In this document: positions 18,101-27,513 of the stretch, in pieces | Layout of the letters: each line of letters begins with the position of its first letter | Position numbering within the stretch: the first letter of the stretch is position 1 | NCBI GenBank assembly: GCA_938034975.1 | Contig: CALHNI010000005.1 | Span: 1 to 60,717 of the forward strand | Source of the DNA: Candidatus Goldiibacteriota bacterium | GTDB lineage: Bacteria > Oederibacteriota > PGYV01 > DYJU01 | Direction of reading: 5' to 3' | DNA length: 60,717 nt | Notes under the pieces: model-generated | Seen by the model: only the letters and a program-made list of their open reading frames with translations | Databases searched by the model: none | Told to the model about the DNA's origin: nothing | Program-made: the position numbers and the translations under genes

Positions 18101-18822
18101 CATTAAGCGAGGTAATTTCTGTAAGAGATGATATAATGAATTATCTCATTAAACAGGGCATATCAAGTGAAAAAGCTTATGCCATAACAGAAAAAGTAAG
18201 AAAAAAAGAAACCACAATAGATAAAGAAGATGAAAAAATAATGAGAAAATATAAAGTGCCGGAATGGTATATTGATTCCTGTAAAAAAATTACTTATATG
18301 TTTCCAAAAGCTCATGCGGCTGCTTATGCAATTATGTCAGTAAGGATAGCTTTTTTTAAAGTTTTTTATCCGCTTTATTTTTATGCTGATTATTTTTCCC
18401 GTGAGATGGATGGATTTAAATACGAATTTGCTTTTTTAAATTTTGATGATATTAAAAGTCAATTAAGAGATTTAAAAATTAAAAAGCAAAAAAACCAGAA
18501 AGAAGAAAAGCAACTTGAAATACTTGAAGTTATTTTTGAAATGAAAGAGCGTGGTTTTGAGTTCACAAATGTTGACATATATGAATCCTCCCCGGATATT
18601 TTTAAAGTTAAGAATAATAAGATTATGTTGCCTTTAAGGACTATTCCGGAACTAGGTGAAAAAGCTGCAAAAGTATTTGTTGAAGAAAGGGAAAAAAGCA
18701 AATTCTCATCCCTGGAAGATATTATAAAACGAACACATATTAATAAAAATGTTGCACAATTTTTCATGGAAAATAACATTTTGAATGGTATTCCGGAAAC
18801 CGAACAGATAGTTTTATTTTGA
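15190..18822 (+). CDS. polC: DNA polymerase III alpha subunit, PolC type, lacking the inserted exonuclease
   Basis: The 1210-aa product has the PolC order: an N-terminal domain, an OB fold (~200-290), a PHP domain (~310 on; FHCHTNMSAMD, AITDHG, TGDIHFL), Zn-finger Cys pairs (CPSCKY, CPQCGT), and the palm with PPDIDLNFAGE (~738) and VKIDALGHD (~862). Standard PolC is about 1430-1450 aa because a DnaQ-like exonuclease (DxE, often FDVETTGL) interrupts PHP. Here GMEGYLV leads directly into the rest of PHP, with no DxE block. The ATG at 15190 suits AGAGGG better than the TTG at 15187. PHP metal ligands look intact, so PHP-based or in-trans proofreading is possible. Confidence 0.93.
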   Translation: MLNNDFSITIDNNKAKEKFQKIFKNFNAQNFFDAIELKILEYSVKNSKLILKADVKKEIKSDFFIDLKKYVKEQLGINLSFVFNFLYDFDLKFLIENYWEFFMDFLGDINLWFENTTTAIIDDKLIIHLPNSYILKKIQQDEIRNEFQKKLNQFFSKNINFELRIDENLIKRDTAHLIKIEINSNNETIESEILTTSEIKGKVTPVSDISQEGKYIIEGEIFLDNNYLREYKKDKFILIFYLTDYFSSIKLKAFVDSKDGLIFKLPVLKTIRTLIDVKYDEREEELVGTVRKIQKISKNEIIDEAIEKRIEFHCHTNMSAMDSVINLKDYIDMAKKWGHKAVAITDHGVVHAFPEAYKTGKKNNIKIIFGMEGYLVKTKENYKKDNYYHIIFIVKNKTGLKNLYKLVSLSHIYYFYKKPRLPKEIINEYREGLLLGTACYLGELYQAILNKKDEKEIEDLIKFYDFLEIQPITNNKFLIREKKLADEEDIKNINKQIYKIGKRFLKPVIATGDIHFLKPTDKIFRQVLMAGQGYDDIEDDASADLYFRTTDEMLKEFSYLGKRQAYEVVIKNPEFINNLIDDDIKPIPDELYAPEIENSNEEIIKLTNERVRSLYGEKLSNVIKDRINIEMEAIIKNKFSSLYMIAKRMIDKSNEKGYIVGSRGSVGSSFIAFLCGISEVNPLPPHYLCPSCKYIEFVNTDLVGIDLEVKKCPQCGTQLNKDGFNIPFETFVGFKRNKPPDIDLNFAGEIQDYIHKFVIDMFGSDRVYKVGTILTVKEQAVKKDFINKFLEKTGKKINKAEIERLARGCSGVKRSTGQHAGGLILIPDNKEIYDFTPIQFSPEKDVITTHYDYEWLEKSVVKIDALGHDLPTSLNRLCKDIGIKIEDIPLDDKKVLQIFRDIKILKVNPDNYEYPVGTLGIPEYGTKFVRKILSVAKPKNFSDLIYIAGLSHGENVWENNAEDLLKSKKVSLSEVISVRDDIMNYLIKQGISSEKAYAITEKVRKKETTIDKEDEKIMRKYKVPEWYIDSCKKITYMFPKAHAAAYAIMSVRIAFFKVFYPLYFYADYFSREMDGFKYEFAFLNFDDIKSQLRDLKIKKQKNQKEEKQLEILEVIFEMKERGFEFTNVDIYESSPDIFKVKNNKIMLPLRTIPELGEKAAKVFVEEREKSKFSSLEDIIKRTHINKNVAQFFMENNILNGIPETEQIVLF

Positions 18823-18823
18823 A

Positions 18824-20764
18824 ATGATAAATTTTAAAAAAAAATATTTTGTAAGTTTTTTTCTATCACTAATTATAATTTTCTCCATAGTTGATATTTT
18901 ATTTAAAAATTTTTACAATTATAAATTATATCTTTTTTACTTTATTTTTTTATCACTTATCCCTTACCAAGAAATTGATATAAAGATAAAACAAAAAGTT
19001 TTTTTTAGTATAATTTTTTTCTTTATTTTTATGCTTTTTTTAATTGCTGCACAATATATTTTTTCCTTTCGGGAATCGCAGTTAATGATATATGGAATAT
19101 TATTTGTTTTTTTGGGTTTGGTATTTTTAATTATTTCTTTTAATAAAAATGGTAATGAATATGAATATGTTTTTAAAATATCATTTCCAACAGAAGTTTT
19201 ATTACTAACTTGTATTATAATACTTGGGATTTTTTTACGCTTATATAATTTAAAAAATATTCCATCAGGTATCTGGTTTGATGAAGCACAAAATGGACTT
19301 GAAGTAATAAATATTTTAAATAATGATGAAATTACTGTTTTCATACCACGTTTCACCCAGATGCCTGCAATGTTTTTTTATTTATCCGCATTTTTATTTA
19401 AGGTATTCGGAATAAATATATTTATATTAAGAGCAGTTTCAATTATTACGGGTGTGTTGTGTATTGTTGCTTTTTATTTTTTATTAAAACATATATTCAG
19501 AGATTCTATATATGCATTATCTGGTGCGTTTTTAATATCTGTTTCTCGGTGGCATATAACATTTTCTCGGCTTGCATTTTTAGGAATGCTTTCTGTTTTG
19601 TTAATAATAGTATTTTTTTATTTTTATTTTAAAACCATAGATGAAAAAAGAAAGGATTGTACATTATACTCTGGTTTTACTTTGGGTTTAAGTTTGTATA
19701 GTTTCACAATACCATATTTTGCTGTGATTTTTATTTTTTTTCATAATTTCATTATTTTCTTAAAAAATCCTTTAATTTACATAAAAAAAAATCTTAATAA
19801 TTTTTTTATAATAATTTTGATGTGTGTAATAACGGCGTTTCCTCTGATTTTTTATGCATTTAAAAATTTCAATGATTTTACAGCAAGGGCAAGAGATGTA
19901 AGCATATTAAATGATATTAAAGCAGAAAAAAGCATAAAGCCACTTTTTATAAATATTTACAGATATTTTCTTACATTTAATTGGGCAGGAGATTATAATG
20001 GCAGACATAATTTATATAAAAAACCACTTTTAGATGAAATATCAGGTATTTTATTTATGGCAGGATTTTTTATAAGCATTTTAAAAATAAATTATCGCAG
20101 ATATTTTTTATTATTTTTAATAATGCTATTACCTGGTATTCTTACTATCAATATTGAAGCCCCTCAGGCATATAGAATAATAGGAGCTTGCCCTGTTGTT
20201 TATGTATTTGTTGTAATTGCGCTTAAAGAAATAGTAAACATTTTGTCTGCTTTAAAAGGTAATAAAGTTTATCTTAATATTTTTTTAATTGCAATTTTAT
20301 TTTCAGTAAGTATTATAAATATTCATCAATATTTTATTTTGTATCCTAAAGAAAAATCAGCATATATGGATTTTTCACCGGAAGCAAATGGAATAGGTAA
20401 ATTTATAAATGAAAATTATAAAGATTATTATATTCTTGTATCAAAAGCACAAAACATGTATGGTTTTTATTTCTGGGAACAAAGACAGATTCTCCAATTT
20501 ATGACTTATAACAGGTCAAAATTTGATTATATGGAAGATTACAATAAAATAACAATTGATAAATTAGCAGAAAAAAAAGGTATAGCAATAGTGGTAAGGC
20601 CATCTGATAAAAATTATATAGAAAGGATAGAAAATGAATATCCTGATTTTAAAAAGAAAGAATTTATAAACAATTTTAATGGTGAAACTTTGTTCATTGT
20701 GTATTTTATTGATTCTGACAAAATAAGAAAAAGCAAAAATGCTGAATTTATTATATATAAATGA
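18824..20764 (+). CDS. Membrane glycosyltransferase, GT-C fold (ArnT/PMT_2-like)
   Basis: This 646-aa protein has roughly a dozen hydrophobic segments and a C-terminal soluble part from ~530. The motif IPSGIWFDEAQNGLE near residue 147, after the second group of hydrophobic segments, is the acidic loop typical of polyprenyl-phosphate-sugar-dependent GT-C transferases. It probably moves a sugar from a lipid carrier to protein or lipid on the outer face of the inner membrane. The acceptor is unknown; the Thr-rich secreted proteins in this window are candidates. It starts 1 nt after the polC stop and has no clear ribosome binding site of its own. Confidence 0.75.
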   Translation: MINFKKKYFVSFFLSLIIIFSIVDILFKNFYNYKLYLFYFIFLSLIPYQEIDIKIKQKVFFSIIFFFIFMLFLIAAQYIFSFRESQLMIYGILFVFLGLVFLIISFNKNGNEYEYVFKISFPTEVLLLTCIIILGIFLRLYNLKNIPSGIWFDEAQNGLEVINILNNDEITVFIPRFTQMPAMFFYLSAFLFKVFGINIFILRAVSIITGVLCIVAFYFLLKHIFRDSIYALSGAFLISVSRWHITFSRLAFLGMLSVLLIIVFFYFYFKTIDEKRKDCTLYSGFTLGLSLYSFTIPYFAVIFIFFHNFIIFLKNPLIYIKKNLNNFFIIILMCVITAFPLIFYAFKNFNDFTARARDVSILNDIKAEKSIKPLFINIYRYFLTFNWAGDYNGRHNLYKKPLLDEISGILFMAGFFISILKINYRRYFLLFLIMLLPGILTINIEAPQAYRIIGACPVVYVFVVIALKEIVNILSALKGNKVYLNIFLIAILFSVSIINIHQYFILYPKEKSAYMDFSPEANGIGKFINENYKDYYILVSKAQNMYGFYFWEQRQILQFMTYNRSKFDYMEDYNKITIDKLAEKKGIAIVVRPSDKNYIERIENEYPDFKKKEFINNFNGETLFIVYFIDSDKIRKSKNAEFIIYK

Positions 20765-20776
20765 AAAGGGGAACAA

Positions 20777-21727
20777 ATGGAAGAAAATAAATACTTTAAA
20801 ATAGATAAAAATTTTATAGTGATAGATGAAGATTTAAAAATAAAACAAGCAATAAAAAAAATCAGAGAAACATCAAAAGATGTAATGATTTTTTATGTGT
20901 ATGTTATTGATAAATTTAATGTATTAAAAGGAGTTTTGCCTTTGAAAAATTTACTTTTAGCAGATGAAAAACGTAAAGTTGAAGATGTTATGATAAGAGA
21001 GCCGATTGTAATCTCTGAAAAATTATCAGATGAAGAAATTCTAGATATATTCAACAAAACTAAATTTTTGGCATTACCTGTTGTGGATGATGCATATAGA
21101 ATAAAAGGAATTATAACATATAAAAATGCAATTGATGCAATAAAAAATGAAACGGCAGAAGATATTCTAAAAATTCACGGTGCAGACATACATGTATTTG
21201 ATAAACCAATTTTAAAAAGAGTTAAAATAAAGTTACCCTGGCTTATAACAACCGTGTTAAGCGGCATTATATGTGGATGGATATTAAATAAATTTGAAAT
21301 TACTTTAAAAAATGCAATCGCACTTGCTTTTTTTATACCGCTTATAACAGCAATGGGAGAAAGTGTGGCAAGTCAAACATCTGCCATAATTATTGAAGGA
21401 ATTGCATTAAATAAAATAAATATTAATGAGACACGAAAATTATTATTTTTTCAGATATTAGAAAGTATTATAATCGCCGGTATAATAACATTGTTTGTTT
21501 TTTTATTAACAATATTCTGGCTTGGGAATTTTTTTGTTATCAAAGTAATCGGGATAACAATATTTTTTGGGATAATAATAGCAACAATAATAGGCACTAC
21601 TGGCCCAGTTGCTTTAAAAAAACTAGGTTTTAATCCAGCTGCAGCTACAAGTTCAATTGTTTTGGCATTATCGGATATAACAATTTTGATATTTTATTTT
21701 TTTACAGCAATATTATTAAATAAATAA
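20777..21727 (+). CDS. Short MgtE-like divalent cation transporter with CBS domains
   Basis: The 316-aa protein carries a CBS pair at ~10-130 (VEDVMIREPIVI, FLALPVVDDAYRIKGIITYKN) and an MgtE transmembrane domain at ~150-316 with FIPLITAMGESVASQTSAI and GTTGPVALKKLGFNPAAATSSIV. Classical MgtE (~450 aa) has an additional N-terminal helical Mg2+-sensing domain, which is missing here. It is likely a Mg2+ or other divalent cation channel in the inner membrane gated by the CBS pair. AGGGGA precedes the ATG. It converges on the chitinase gene with 6 nt between the stops and no visible terminator. Confidence 0.85.
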   Translation: MEENKYFKIDKNFIVIDEDLKIKQAIKKIRETSKDVMIFYVYVIDKFNVLKGVLPLKNLLLADEKRKVEDVMIREPIVISEKLSDEEILDIFNKTKFLALPVVDDAYRIKGIITYKNAIDAIKNETAEDILKIHGADIHVFDKPILKRVKIKLPWLITTVLSGIICGWILNKFEITLKNAIALAFFIPLITAMGESVASQTSAIIIEGIALNKININETRKLLFFQILESIIIAGIITLFVFLLTIFWLGNFFVIKVIGITIFFGIIIATIIGTTGPVALKKLGFNPAAATSSIVLALSDITILIFYFFTAILLNK

Positions 21728-21733
21728 TTCAAT

Positions 21734-24700
21734 TTATAATTTAATAAGTTTTTCAACTTTGCTTTTTGCAATTTTTCCTTTATTATCTTTTACTTCAATA
21801 ATATAATAATAAGTCCCGCGGGCAAGGTTGTTTATGAGTTCGCAATTTAGGTTAATTTCATTTATACCAGCCTTCATTAAATAATCTATTTCTGTATCTT
21901 TAATTAACCTTAAAGACGATGTATATAGTTTTATTTTAAATTTATTGGCAGATTTTGTAATTGCAAATTTAATTTTTATTGCATTGTTTTTGTTGGTTAC
22001 AGGATTTGGATAAATAATTACAGGAGTTTCTTTAACTATTTCCAAATTATCAACTTCGGTTAATGAAGGAGTAGGTGTTTGGGTGATTATTTGTGTAAAA
22101 GTCTGGGTAGATGTAAAAACAAAAGTATTTGTTGGTGTTAAGGTTAGCAATTGTGTCCAGGTTTGAGTTGCAGTTGATGTTGGTGTTCCAGTTGCAGTTG
22201 GTGTTTTTGTGGATGTTTCTCCTATCATTAATTCTATATGGTCTATATACCAGTTGTTTCCTGTATTACTTGCTGATCCGCCAGTTGTATCTGCTATTGC
22301 AAAATTTACTGCCCTTATGTGTTGCAAAACATCTCCTATCTGCAATCCGGCTCCCTGTCCCCAACCTGGAGCGCTAAATAAACTCCACGGTATTTCCACT
22401 AATACCCAATTTTCTGCTGGTGTATAATTAAATCTCCAGTATGAATAATCTGTTATATTTGTTGAAACAAGTTGTATAAGAAAATCTACTGGTGTTCCGC
22501 TTCCTTTGTTTCCTTTCATATATAATTTTATACCTTGAGTTCCTGATAAATCCATTTCTGTTCCGCTTGCATTCAAGTCAAATGTAACTGCAACTGATGG
22601 CCAGCCGTTTCCTGTTATATCTGCACTTATTTTTCCTGCATAATTTCCCAGTCCTGCATCGTTTGTTACTGCTCTTGTCACGTAACAGTTTGCTGCTGCC
22701 CACTGGGTCCATAGTCCGCCCCAATCAGTTATATCAAAATCACCTTCTTCAAAATCATCTATTACTATTCCTGTTGCTACCTGCGTTGCTGTTGCTGTAT
22801 TTGTCGGAATTTGAGTTAATGTATTTGTTGATGTGAATGTTTGTGTAAAAGTTGATGTATCGGTTAAAGTATAAGTATTGGTAAATGTCCAGGTGGATGG
22901 TTGTGTTCCTGTAATTGTTTGAGTCGGTGTATTTGTGTTAGTTGAAGTGTTTGTAATAGTAAATGTTAAAGTGAAAGTTCTGGTAGAAGTATTGGTATTT
23001 GTTGGAGTTCTAGTGAAAGTGTTTGTTGGAATCGTAGTATTAGTTGATGTATCAGTTAAAGTAAAAGTATTGGTAAATGTCCAGGTAGGTGGTTGTGATC
23101 CTGTAATTGTTTGAGTTGGTGTATTTGTGTTTGTTGGAGAGTTTGTAATAGTAAATGTTGATGTAGATGTTCTTGTATTTGTATAAGTTGAAGTAAATGT
23201 AGAAGTTAAAGTATGAGTTCTTGTAGATGTGCTGGTAACAGTTGAAGTATTTGTAAAAGTGTTAGTCGGAAGAAGAGTATTAGTTGATGTATTTGTAACT
23301 GTAGAGGTGTTTGTATTTGTTCTTGTAAATGTTGATGTATTTGTAAAAGTATTTGTAGATGGCTGGGTAAAAGTTGGGGTATTGGTAGGTGTATGAGTAT
23401 TAGTATTAGTTGATGTAAAAGTTCTTGTGAAAGTATCAGTAGACGTAAATGTATAAGTTCTGGTAAATGTAAAGGTATTGGTAGGTGTAGGGGTAGGCGG
23501 TGGATTGGTAAATTTTATATTATCAATATAAAAAGTTCCCTGCGCTGGTGGACTGAATAAAATACCTATAAATCTTACTGCTTTTAAATCAATTTTTTTA
23601 TTTCCATTTTGATTTCCTGACCATGGAGATAATGAAAATTGAGCCAATGGTAACTGGATATGTTCCCAGTTTCCCGTTCCTGTTCCGCTAGGACCTATAT
23701 ATTGTTCAGCATCACCGCCGTTTAATGTGGATTCCCTTAAAAACGAACCCCACAATATACCCGCAGGAACTTTTATATCAAATTCAAGGTGGGTTGGTGT
23801 AAAACATGTAGTTGCGTCATAATATCCAAGTCCATTATCATAATATGAAGCGAAATTAAAATTAACTCCCCAACTTCCTGATTGACCTGCATTAAATATG
23901 CATCTTGCACCCCAGCCTGATGGAAATCCGGCTGTATTTTCACGATAGATAGAACCTGAGGCACCTTTTGATGTATCTGCTACAACCTGTGAGTTTGGAT
24001 TCAGTCCTTGCTCAAAATCTTCAAATACTCCGCATACATTAACTGGTGTTGGTGTAAAAGTTGGAAAGGTCTGGCAACTGGTATTTTTTATTGCTGTCCA
24101 TAAATCTGTTTTTGAACCACATTGGGAGATTTCCCAGATGGCTATCCCTGGTCTTGAATATTGTTTTACATATTTAATTTTATCAGTATACCCTTGGGCA
24201 TCTGTGAACCATTGACCACTGTAATTGCCTTCGGCATAAGTGGCATTATAAGTTCCACTACCAGTTACATCTTTCCACCACACATGTCCTGGTGTTGAAT
24301 ACATTGGAAGTCCAAGAATAAATTTATTGGCTGGAAAACCACGTGCAACAACGTTTTTTCCAAAACCATCAATTGATGCTTCAAAAATATAATGAGCAGC
24401 TGATTCAATTGTAACACCTGGATTACGCAACGGTGCATTCGCAGGATTTCCCCAGTCATAACCGCTTTGTATGCAATAGTCAACAACATTAGCCAAAGCT
24501 AAAAAATCATATCCAGCATCATACCAGCCAGGGGATGTATAAAATGAAAGTTCAAGGGGTTGACCATCATAGCCTTTTTTTGGACCTGCTTTTAATTTGT
24601 TATAAAGTTCTGTCATAAATGCTGTAAAGTTTGCTTTATCTGATGCACCTGGAAATTCCCAGTCAATATCAACTCCATCGTAATTGTAATTAACACAATA

Positions 24701-25060
24701 GTTATAAATATTATTAACTAAATTAGTTCTGGCTGATGGGGATGCAAGGACAGCACTCCAGTTTGATTTTCCAGGATCATTAGCACCACCTATAGAAAAA
24801 AAGCATCTGGTATTATTTGCGTGTGCAAGAGAAGTTAAAGAAGTTGTTCTTAATATCCAAGTATTTAATCCGCCTGATGAATTACTTATATACGCAAATG
24901 AATCTATTACATGTGTTAAAGCATCCCAGTCATGAGTTAAGGCTGAAGTTCCCATTAAATATCCCATGACTTTAATACATGGTTTTGCAATAAGATTACT
25001 TTGTATAATAAAAAATAATGTGATTATAAAAAATATTTTGGTTACAGAGTATTTATTCAT
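21734..25060 (-). CDS. Secreted GH18 chitinase with two carbohydrate-binding-like domains, Thr-rich linkers and FlgD-like C-terminus
   Basis: The 1108-aa product starts with a signal peptide (~1-26). The GH18 catalytic domain (~27-335) contains DGVDIDWE at residues 128-135, with Glu135 as the acid/base. A beta-sandwich domain (~340-515) begins VFEDFEQGLNP. A Thr-X-Thr-X linker (~517-768) leads to a second domain (~770-950) beginning IDDFEEGDFD, similar to CBM11/CIA30-type folds. A second linker (~950-1000) precedes a FlgD-like domain with IIYPNPVTN. It should hydrolyse chitin or related beta-1,4-GlcNAc polymers outside the cell. GAGGTG precedes the start. Confidence 0.88.
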   Translation of the reverse strand: MNKYSVTKIFFIITLFFIIQSNLIAKPCIKVMGYLMGTSALTHDWDALTHVIDSFAYISNSSGGLNTWILRTTSLTSLAHANNTRCFFSIGGANDPGKSNWSAVLASPSARTNLVNNIYNYCVNYNYDGVDIDWEFPGASDKANFTAFMTELYNKLKAGPKKGYDGQPLELSFYTSPGWYDAGYDFLALANVVDYCIQSGYDWGNPANAPLRNPGVTIESAAHYIFEASIDGFGKNVVARGFPANKFILGLPMYSTPGHVWWKDVTGSGTYNATYAEGNYSGQWFTDAQGYTDKIKYVKQYSRPGIAIWEISQCGSKTDLWTAIKNTSCQTFPTFTPTPVNVCGVFEDFEQGLNPNSQVVADTSKGASGSIYRENTAGFPSGWGARCIFNAGQSGSWGVNFNFASYYDNGLGYYDATTCFTPTHLEFDIKVPAGILWGSFLRESTLNGGDAEQYIGPSGTGTGNWEHIQLPLAQFSLSPWSGNQNGNKKIDLKAVRFIGILFSPPAQGTFYIDNIKFTNPPPTPTPTNTFTFTRTYTFTSTDTFTRTFTSTNTNTHTPTNTPTFTQPSTNTFTNTSTFTRTNTNTSTVTNTSTNTLLPTNTFTNTSTVTSTSTRTHTLTSTFTSTYTNTRTSTSTFTITNSPTNTNTPTQTITGSQPPTWTFTNTFTLTDTSTNTTIPTNTFTRTPTNTNTSTRTFTLTFTITNTSTNTNTPTQTITGTQPSTWTFTNTYTLTDTSTFTQTFTSTNTLTQIPTNTATATQVATGIVIDDFEEGDFDITDWGGLWTQWAAANCYVTRAVTNDAGLGNYAGKISADITGNGWPSVAVTFDLNASGTEMDLSGTQGIKLYMKGNKGSGTPVDFLIQLVSTNITDYSYWRFNYTPAENWVLVEIPWSLFSAPGWGQGAGLQIGDVLQHIRAVNFAIADTTGGSASNTGNNWYIDHIELMIGETSTKTPTATGTPTSTATQTWTQLLTLTPTNTFVFTSTQTFTQIITQTPTPSLTEVDNLEIVKETPVIIYPNPVTNKNNAIKIKFAITKSANKFKIKLYTSSLRLIKDTEIDYLMKAGINEINLNCELINNLARGTYYYIIEVKDNKGKIAKSKVEKLIKL
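22755..23510 (-). repeat. Thr-X-Thr-X coding repeat tract within the chitinase gene
   Basis: A low-complexity coding tract of about 250 residues alternates Thr with Asn, Pro, Ser, Phe, Leu and others. Inside it, a unit containing NTNTPTQTITG followed by Gln-Pro and WTFTNT occurs twice about 184 bp apart with few differences, a recent internal duplication. A similar tract opens the window (1-630). Slippage or recombination would change linker length without breaking the frame as long as whole codons change. Confidence 0.8.
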
Positions 25061-25209
25061 AAATTCACCTCTTTTAGTTTAACGTTAATCTTAATTATTA
25101 AATAAAAATAAATTAAAATTTTATATAAAAAATAATAATATATTTAACGATAACTATAGTTTAGACAAATATAAATTAAAAAAGTTTCGCGAAAGATTAA
25201 TGATTTATT

Positions 25210-27513
25210 TTATTTGAGTTTTTTTATGATTTCTTCAATTTTTGGCTGGTTTTTATCTATTAAAAGTGATTTTTCAAAATATGTTTTTGCTTTTTCTTTA
25301 TCATTCAATTTAAAATGACAAAGCCCAAGATTATTCAGAATACTGATATTTTCAGGCTGAATTTTTAATGCTGATTCATAATAAGGTATTGCTGTTTTTA
25401 TATCATTAATCAAAGAATAGCATAAAGCAATATGAAAATTTACTTTTGCTGAAAAAGGATTTACTTTTAGCTCTTTTTTTAATTCATCTATAGCTTCGGT
25501 GAATTTTTTTTGTTCCATCAATTTTTTTGCATTTTTAAATATATCACTATCTTTATCAAGTTGCAGCACAAGTGAAATTTCCCTTTCGTGCTCCTGTTTT
25601 GCTCTTTCAAGGTATAGTCTGGCATTGAAGTTTAATGGATTTAAAGATACAACTTTTTCAAAACAATTAATTGCAAGTTTATATTCACGTTTTGTTGCGT
25701 GTAAACTGCCAAGGTTAAAAAATAAACTTTCATCTTTTGGATTTAATTCAAGAGCCCTTTTAATTAATTTTTCCGCTTTATCATATTCCTTGTCTTTTTC
25801 ACTATATATTATAGCAACATTTCCAAGCACAGGAACTGAATCATAAGCAATTTTAACAGCATTTTCAAGTAAATAAAAATGAATATTATCTTTTTTAATA
25901 TTTTTAAAATATTCAGAATACCTGTAAAGATAAGTTCCAACAACTTCCCTTTCTTCAAAATCATAATTAACAGGATTATGAAGTATATTTTTCAATGAAT
26001 ATAATTTCCAGGGATAATAAACGTCAGGTTCTGGTCTTTCTGTGATTTTATTAATAAATCCAAAAATTGGCTCATAGTAACTCTGTGCTTTTGTCGGAAC
26101 AGCAGTATAAACAGGAGAATATTTTAAATTAAGAGCAGTTAGTATATTTGGTATAACATTTAATGATTTTGATTGTTTTTGTAAAATTTGTATATCCTTA
26201 AAAATAGTATCTGACGTGTCAAAAATTGTAATTTCATTAAATTTATTTTTAACATATTTAAAATATGCAATTGTGAAAATCTGATTATCTCCATTTATAA
26301 AAATATAAGATTTTTTTTCACAATTTGAAAGAATATCCTGTGGATAAAAATAAGGAATAAAATCATTTGATTTGTTATTTAAAACATAATTTTGTTTAAA
26401 TAAAAATACAGCAATGAAAAAAATGAAGGCAAATAATATAAACTTTACAAAGAAAAATCTGTTAAAATAAGTTTTAATTTCATTTAAAAAAACAAAAATG
26501 AATATCAAAGCAATCAGATGAGAAGGTATAAAATATCTGAAAGCAAGTTTTAAGTCAGTATAATTTCCATAAAAGGCAAGTAAAATAATATTAGAAATAT
26601 AAATTAAAAAAAATAACAAAAAATATTTATATTTTTTGATAAAGGAAATAATAAATCCTATCAAAATTAAAAAAAATCCAACAATTGTAAATTCTTTATA
26701 AATTACATTCCATAAATAATTAAAAAATATTTTATAACCATATAATTCGCGAGAAAACATCTTTTGTTTATATTGTTTTTGTGTTATATAATTTAAAAAA
26801 TCTTCTGCTGTCTTTAAAGGATACCAATTAAGAATTGCATTTGATGTGCCACGTATAATAATATAAAAATAAATAGAAAAACCTGTTAAAAATAAAAAAA
26901 CCAAAAAAATAATTTTATTTTTAAAATTTGAAAAATTATAAATTAAAATATAACTCCATAAAATAAAAGAAAAAATTATAAAGGTAAGATGAATTCCCGA
27001 GCCTAAACCTGTTAAGAATGCCATTAAATAAAGAACCTTGTCAGATTTTTTTATATCATTGTAATAAAGAAAGAGTAATAATAAAATTGAACAAAAAAAA
27101 GCATTCATAGTATATATTCTTGCAAGGACTGCCTGGGACCAGATGGTATAGGTAAAAGCAAAAAGTATTGAAAGTATAAAAGCAAGGGTAAAGTCATATA
27201 AATCAGGAATTTTTTTCAACAAAATCAATAAAATAAAAAATAAAACAACCAAAGTAAGTGCTGCAAAAAAAGCAGACAACAAATTAATTCTAAATCCAAT
27301 ATCACCCATAGGTAAAAAAGAAAAAATTTTTCCTGTTAATATATATAAAGGAAAACCAGTGGGGTGGGGAACGCCTAATGTGAAGGCAGCAGTGATAAGT
27401 TCGCCACTGTCGCCAAAATAAACAGAAGGAGCAGAAGTTAAAATATAAATAAAAAATACAAATAAAAATAAAGGTAATCCAAATAAAAAAAATAAATTTT
27501 TAACATTACTCAT
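25210..27513 (-). CDS. DUF2723-type membrane protein (O-mannosyltransferase-like) with C-terminal TPR repeats
   Basis: The 767-aa product has about 12 hydrophobic segments over residues 1-390. The N-terminal motif SAPSVYFGDSGELITAAF, then GVPHPTGFPLYILTG, is the DUF2723 hallmark, a GT-C-like family thought to glycosylate secreted proteins. Residues ~560-767 form TPR repeats (ALELNPKDESLFFNLGSLHA, ALKIQPENISILNNLGLCHF). This architecture is common in Bacteroidota and candidate phyla. With the GT-C protein at 18824 it may modify the Thr-rich surface proteins (inference). The start overlaps the YmdB-type gene by 8 bp. Confidence 0.82.
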   Translation of the reverse strand: MSNVKNLFFLFGLPLFLFVFFIYILTSAPSVYFGDSGELITAAFTLGVPHPTGFPLYILTGKIFSFLPMGDIGFRINLLSAFFAALTLVVLFFILLILLKKIPDLYDFTLAFILSILFAFTYTIWSQAVLARIYTMNAFFCSILLLLFLYYNDIKKSDKVLYLMAFLTGLGSGIHLTFIIFSFILWSYILIYNFSNFKNKIIFLVFLFLTGFSIYFYIIIRGTSNAILNWYPLKTAEDFLNYITQKQYKQKMFSRELYGYKIFFNYLWNVIYKEFTIVGFFLILIGFIISFIKKYKYFLLFFLIYISNIILLAFYGNYTDLKLAFRYFIPSHLIALIFIFVFLNEIKTYFNRFFFVKFILFAFIFFIAVFLFKQNYVLNNKSNDFIPYFYPQDILSNCEKKSYIFINGDNQIFTIAYFKYVKNKFNEITIFDTSDTIFKDIQILQKQSKSLNVIPNILTALNLKYSPVYTAVPTKAQSYYEPIFGFINKITERPEPDVYYPWKLYSLKNILHNPVNYDFEEREVVGTYLYRYSEYFKNIKKDNIHFYLLENAVKIAYDSVPVLGNVAIIYSEKDKEYDKAEKLIKRALELNPKDESLFFNLGSLHATKREYKLAINCFEKVVSLNPLNFNARLYLERAKQEHEREISLVLQLDKDSDIFKNAKKLMEQKKFTEAIDELKKELKVNPFSAKVNFHIALCYSLINDIKTAIPYYESALKIQPENISILNNLGLCHFKLNDKEKAKTYFEKSLLIDKNQPKIEEIIKKLK

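Noticed and set aside
25184-25199. TTTCGCGAAA palindrome as terminator of the DUF2723 gene
   Set aside because: A perfect palindrome without a loop leaves only about three pairs; too weak for an intrinsic terminator.
26835-26852. Second -24/-12-like site on the minus strand
   Set aside because: Two mismatches to the consensus and located inside the DUF2723 coding region; likely chance.
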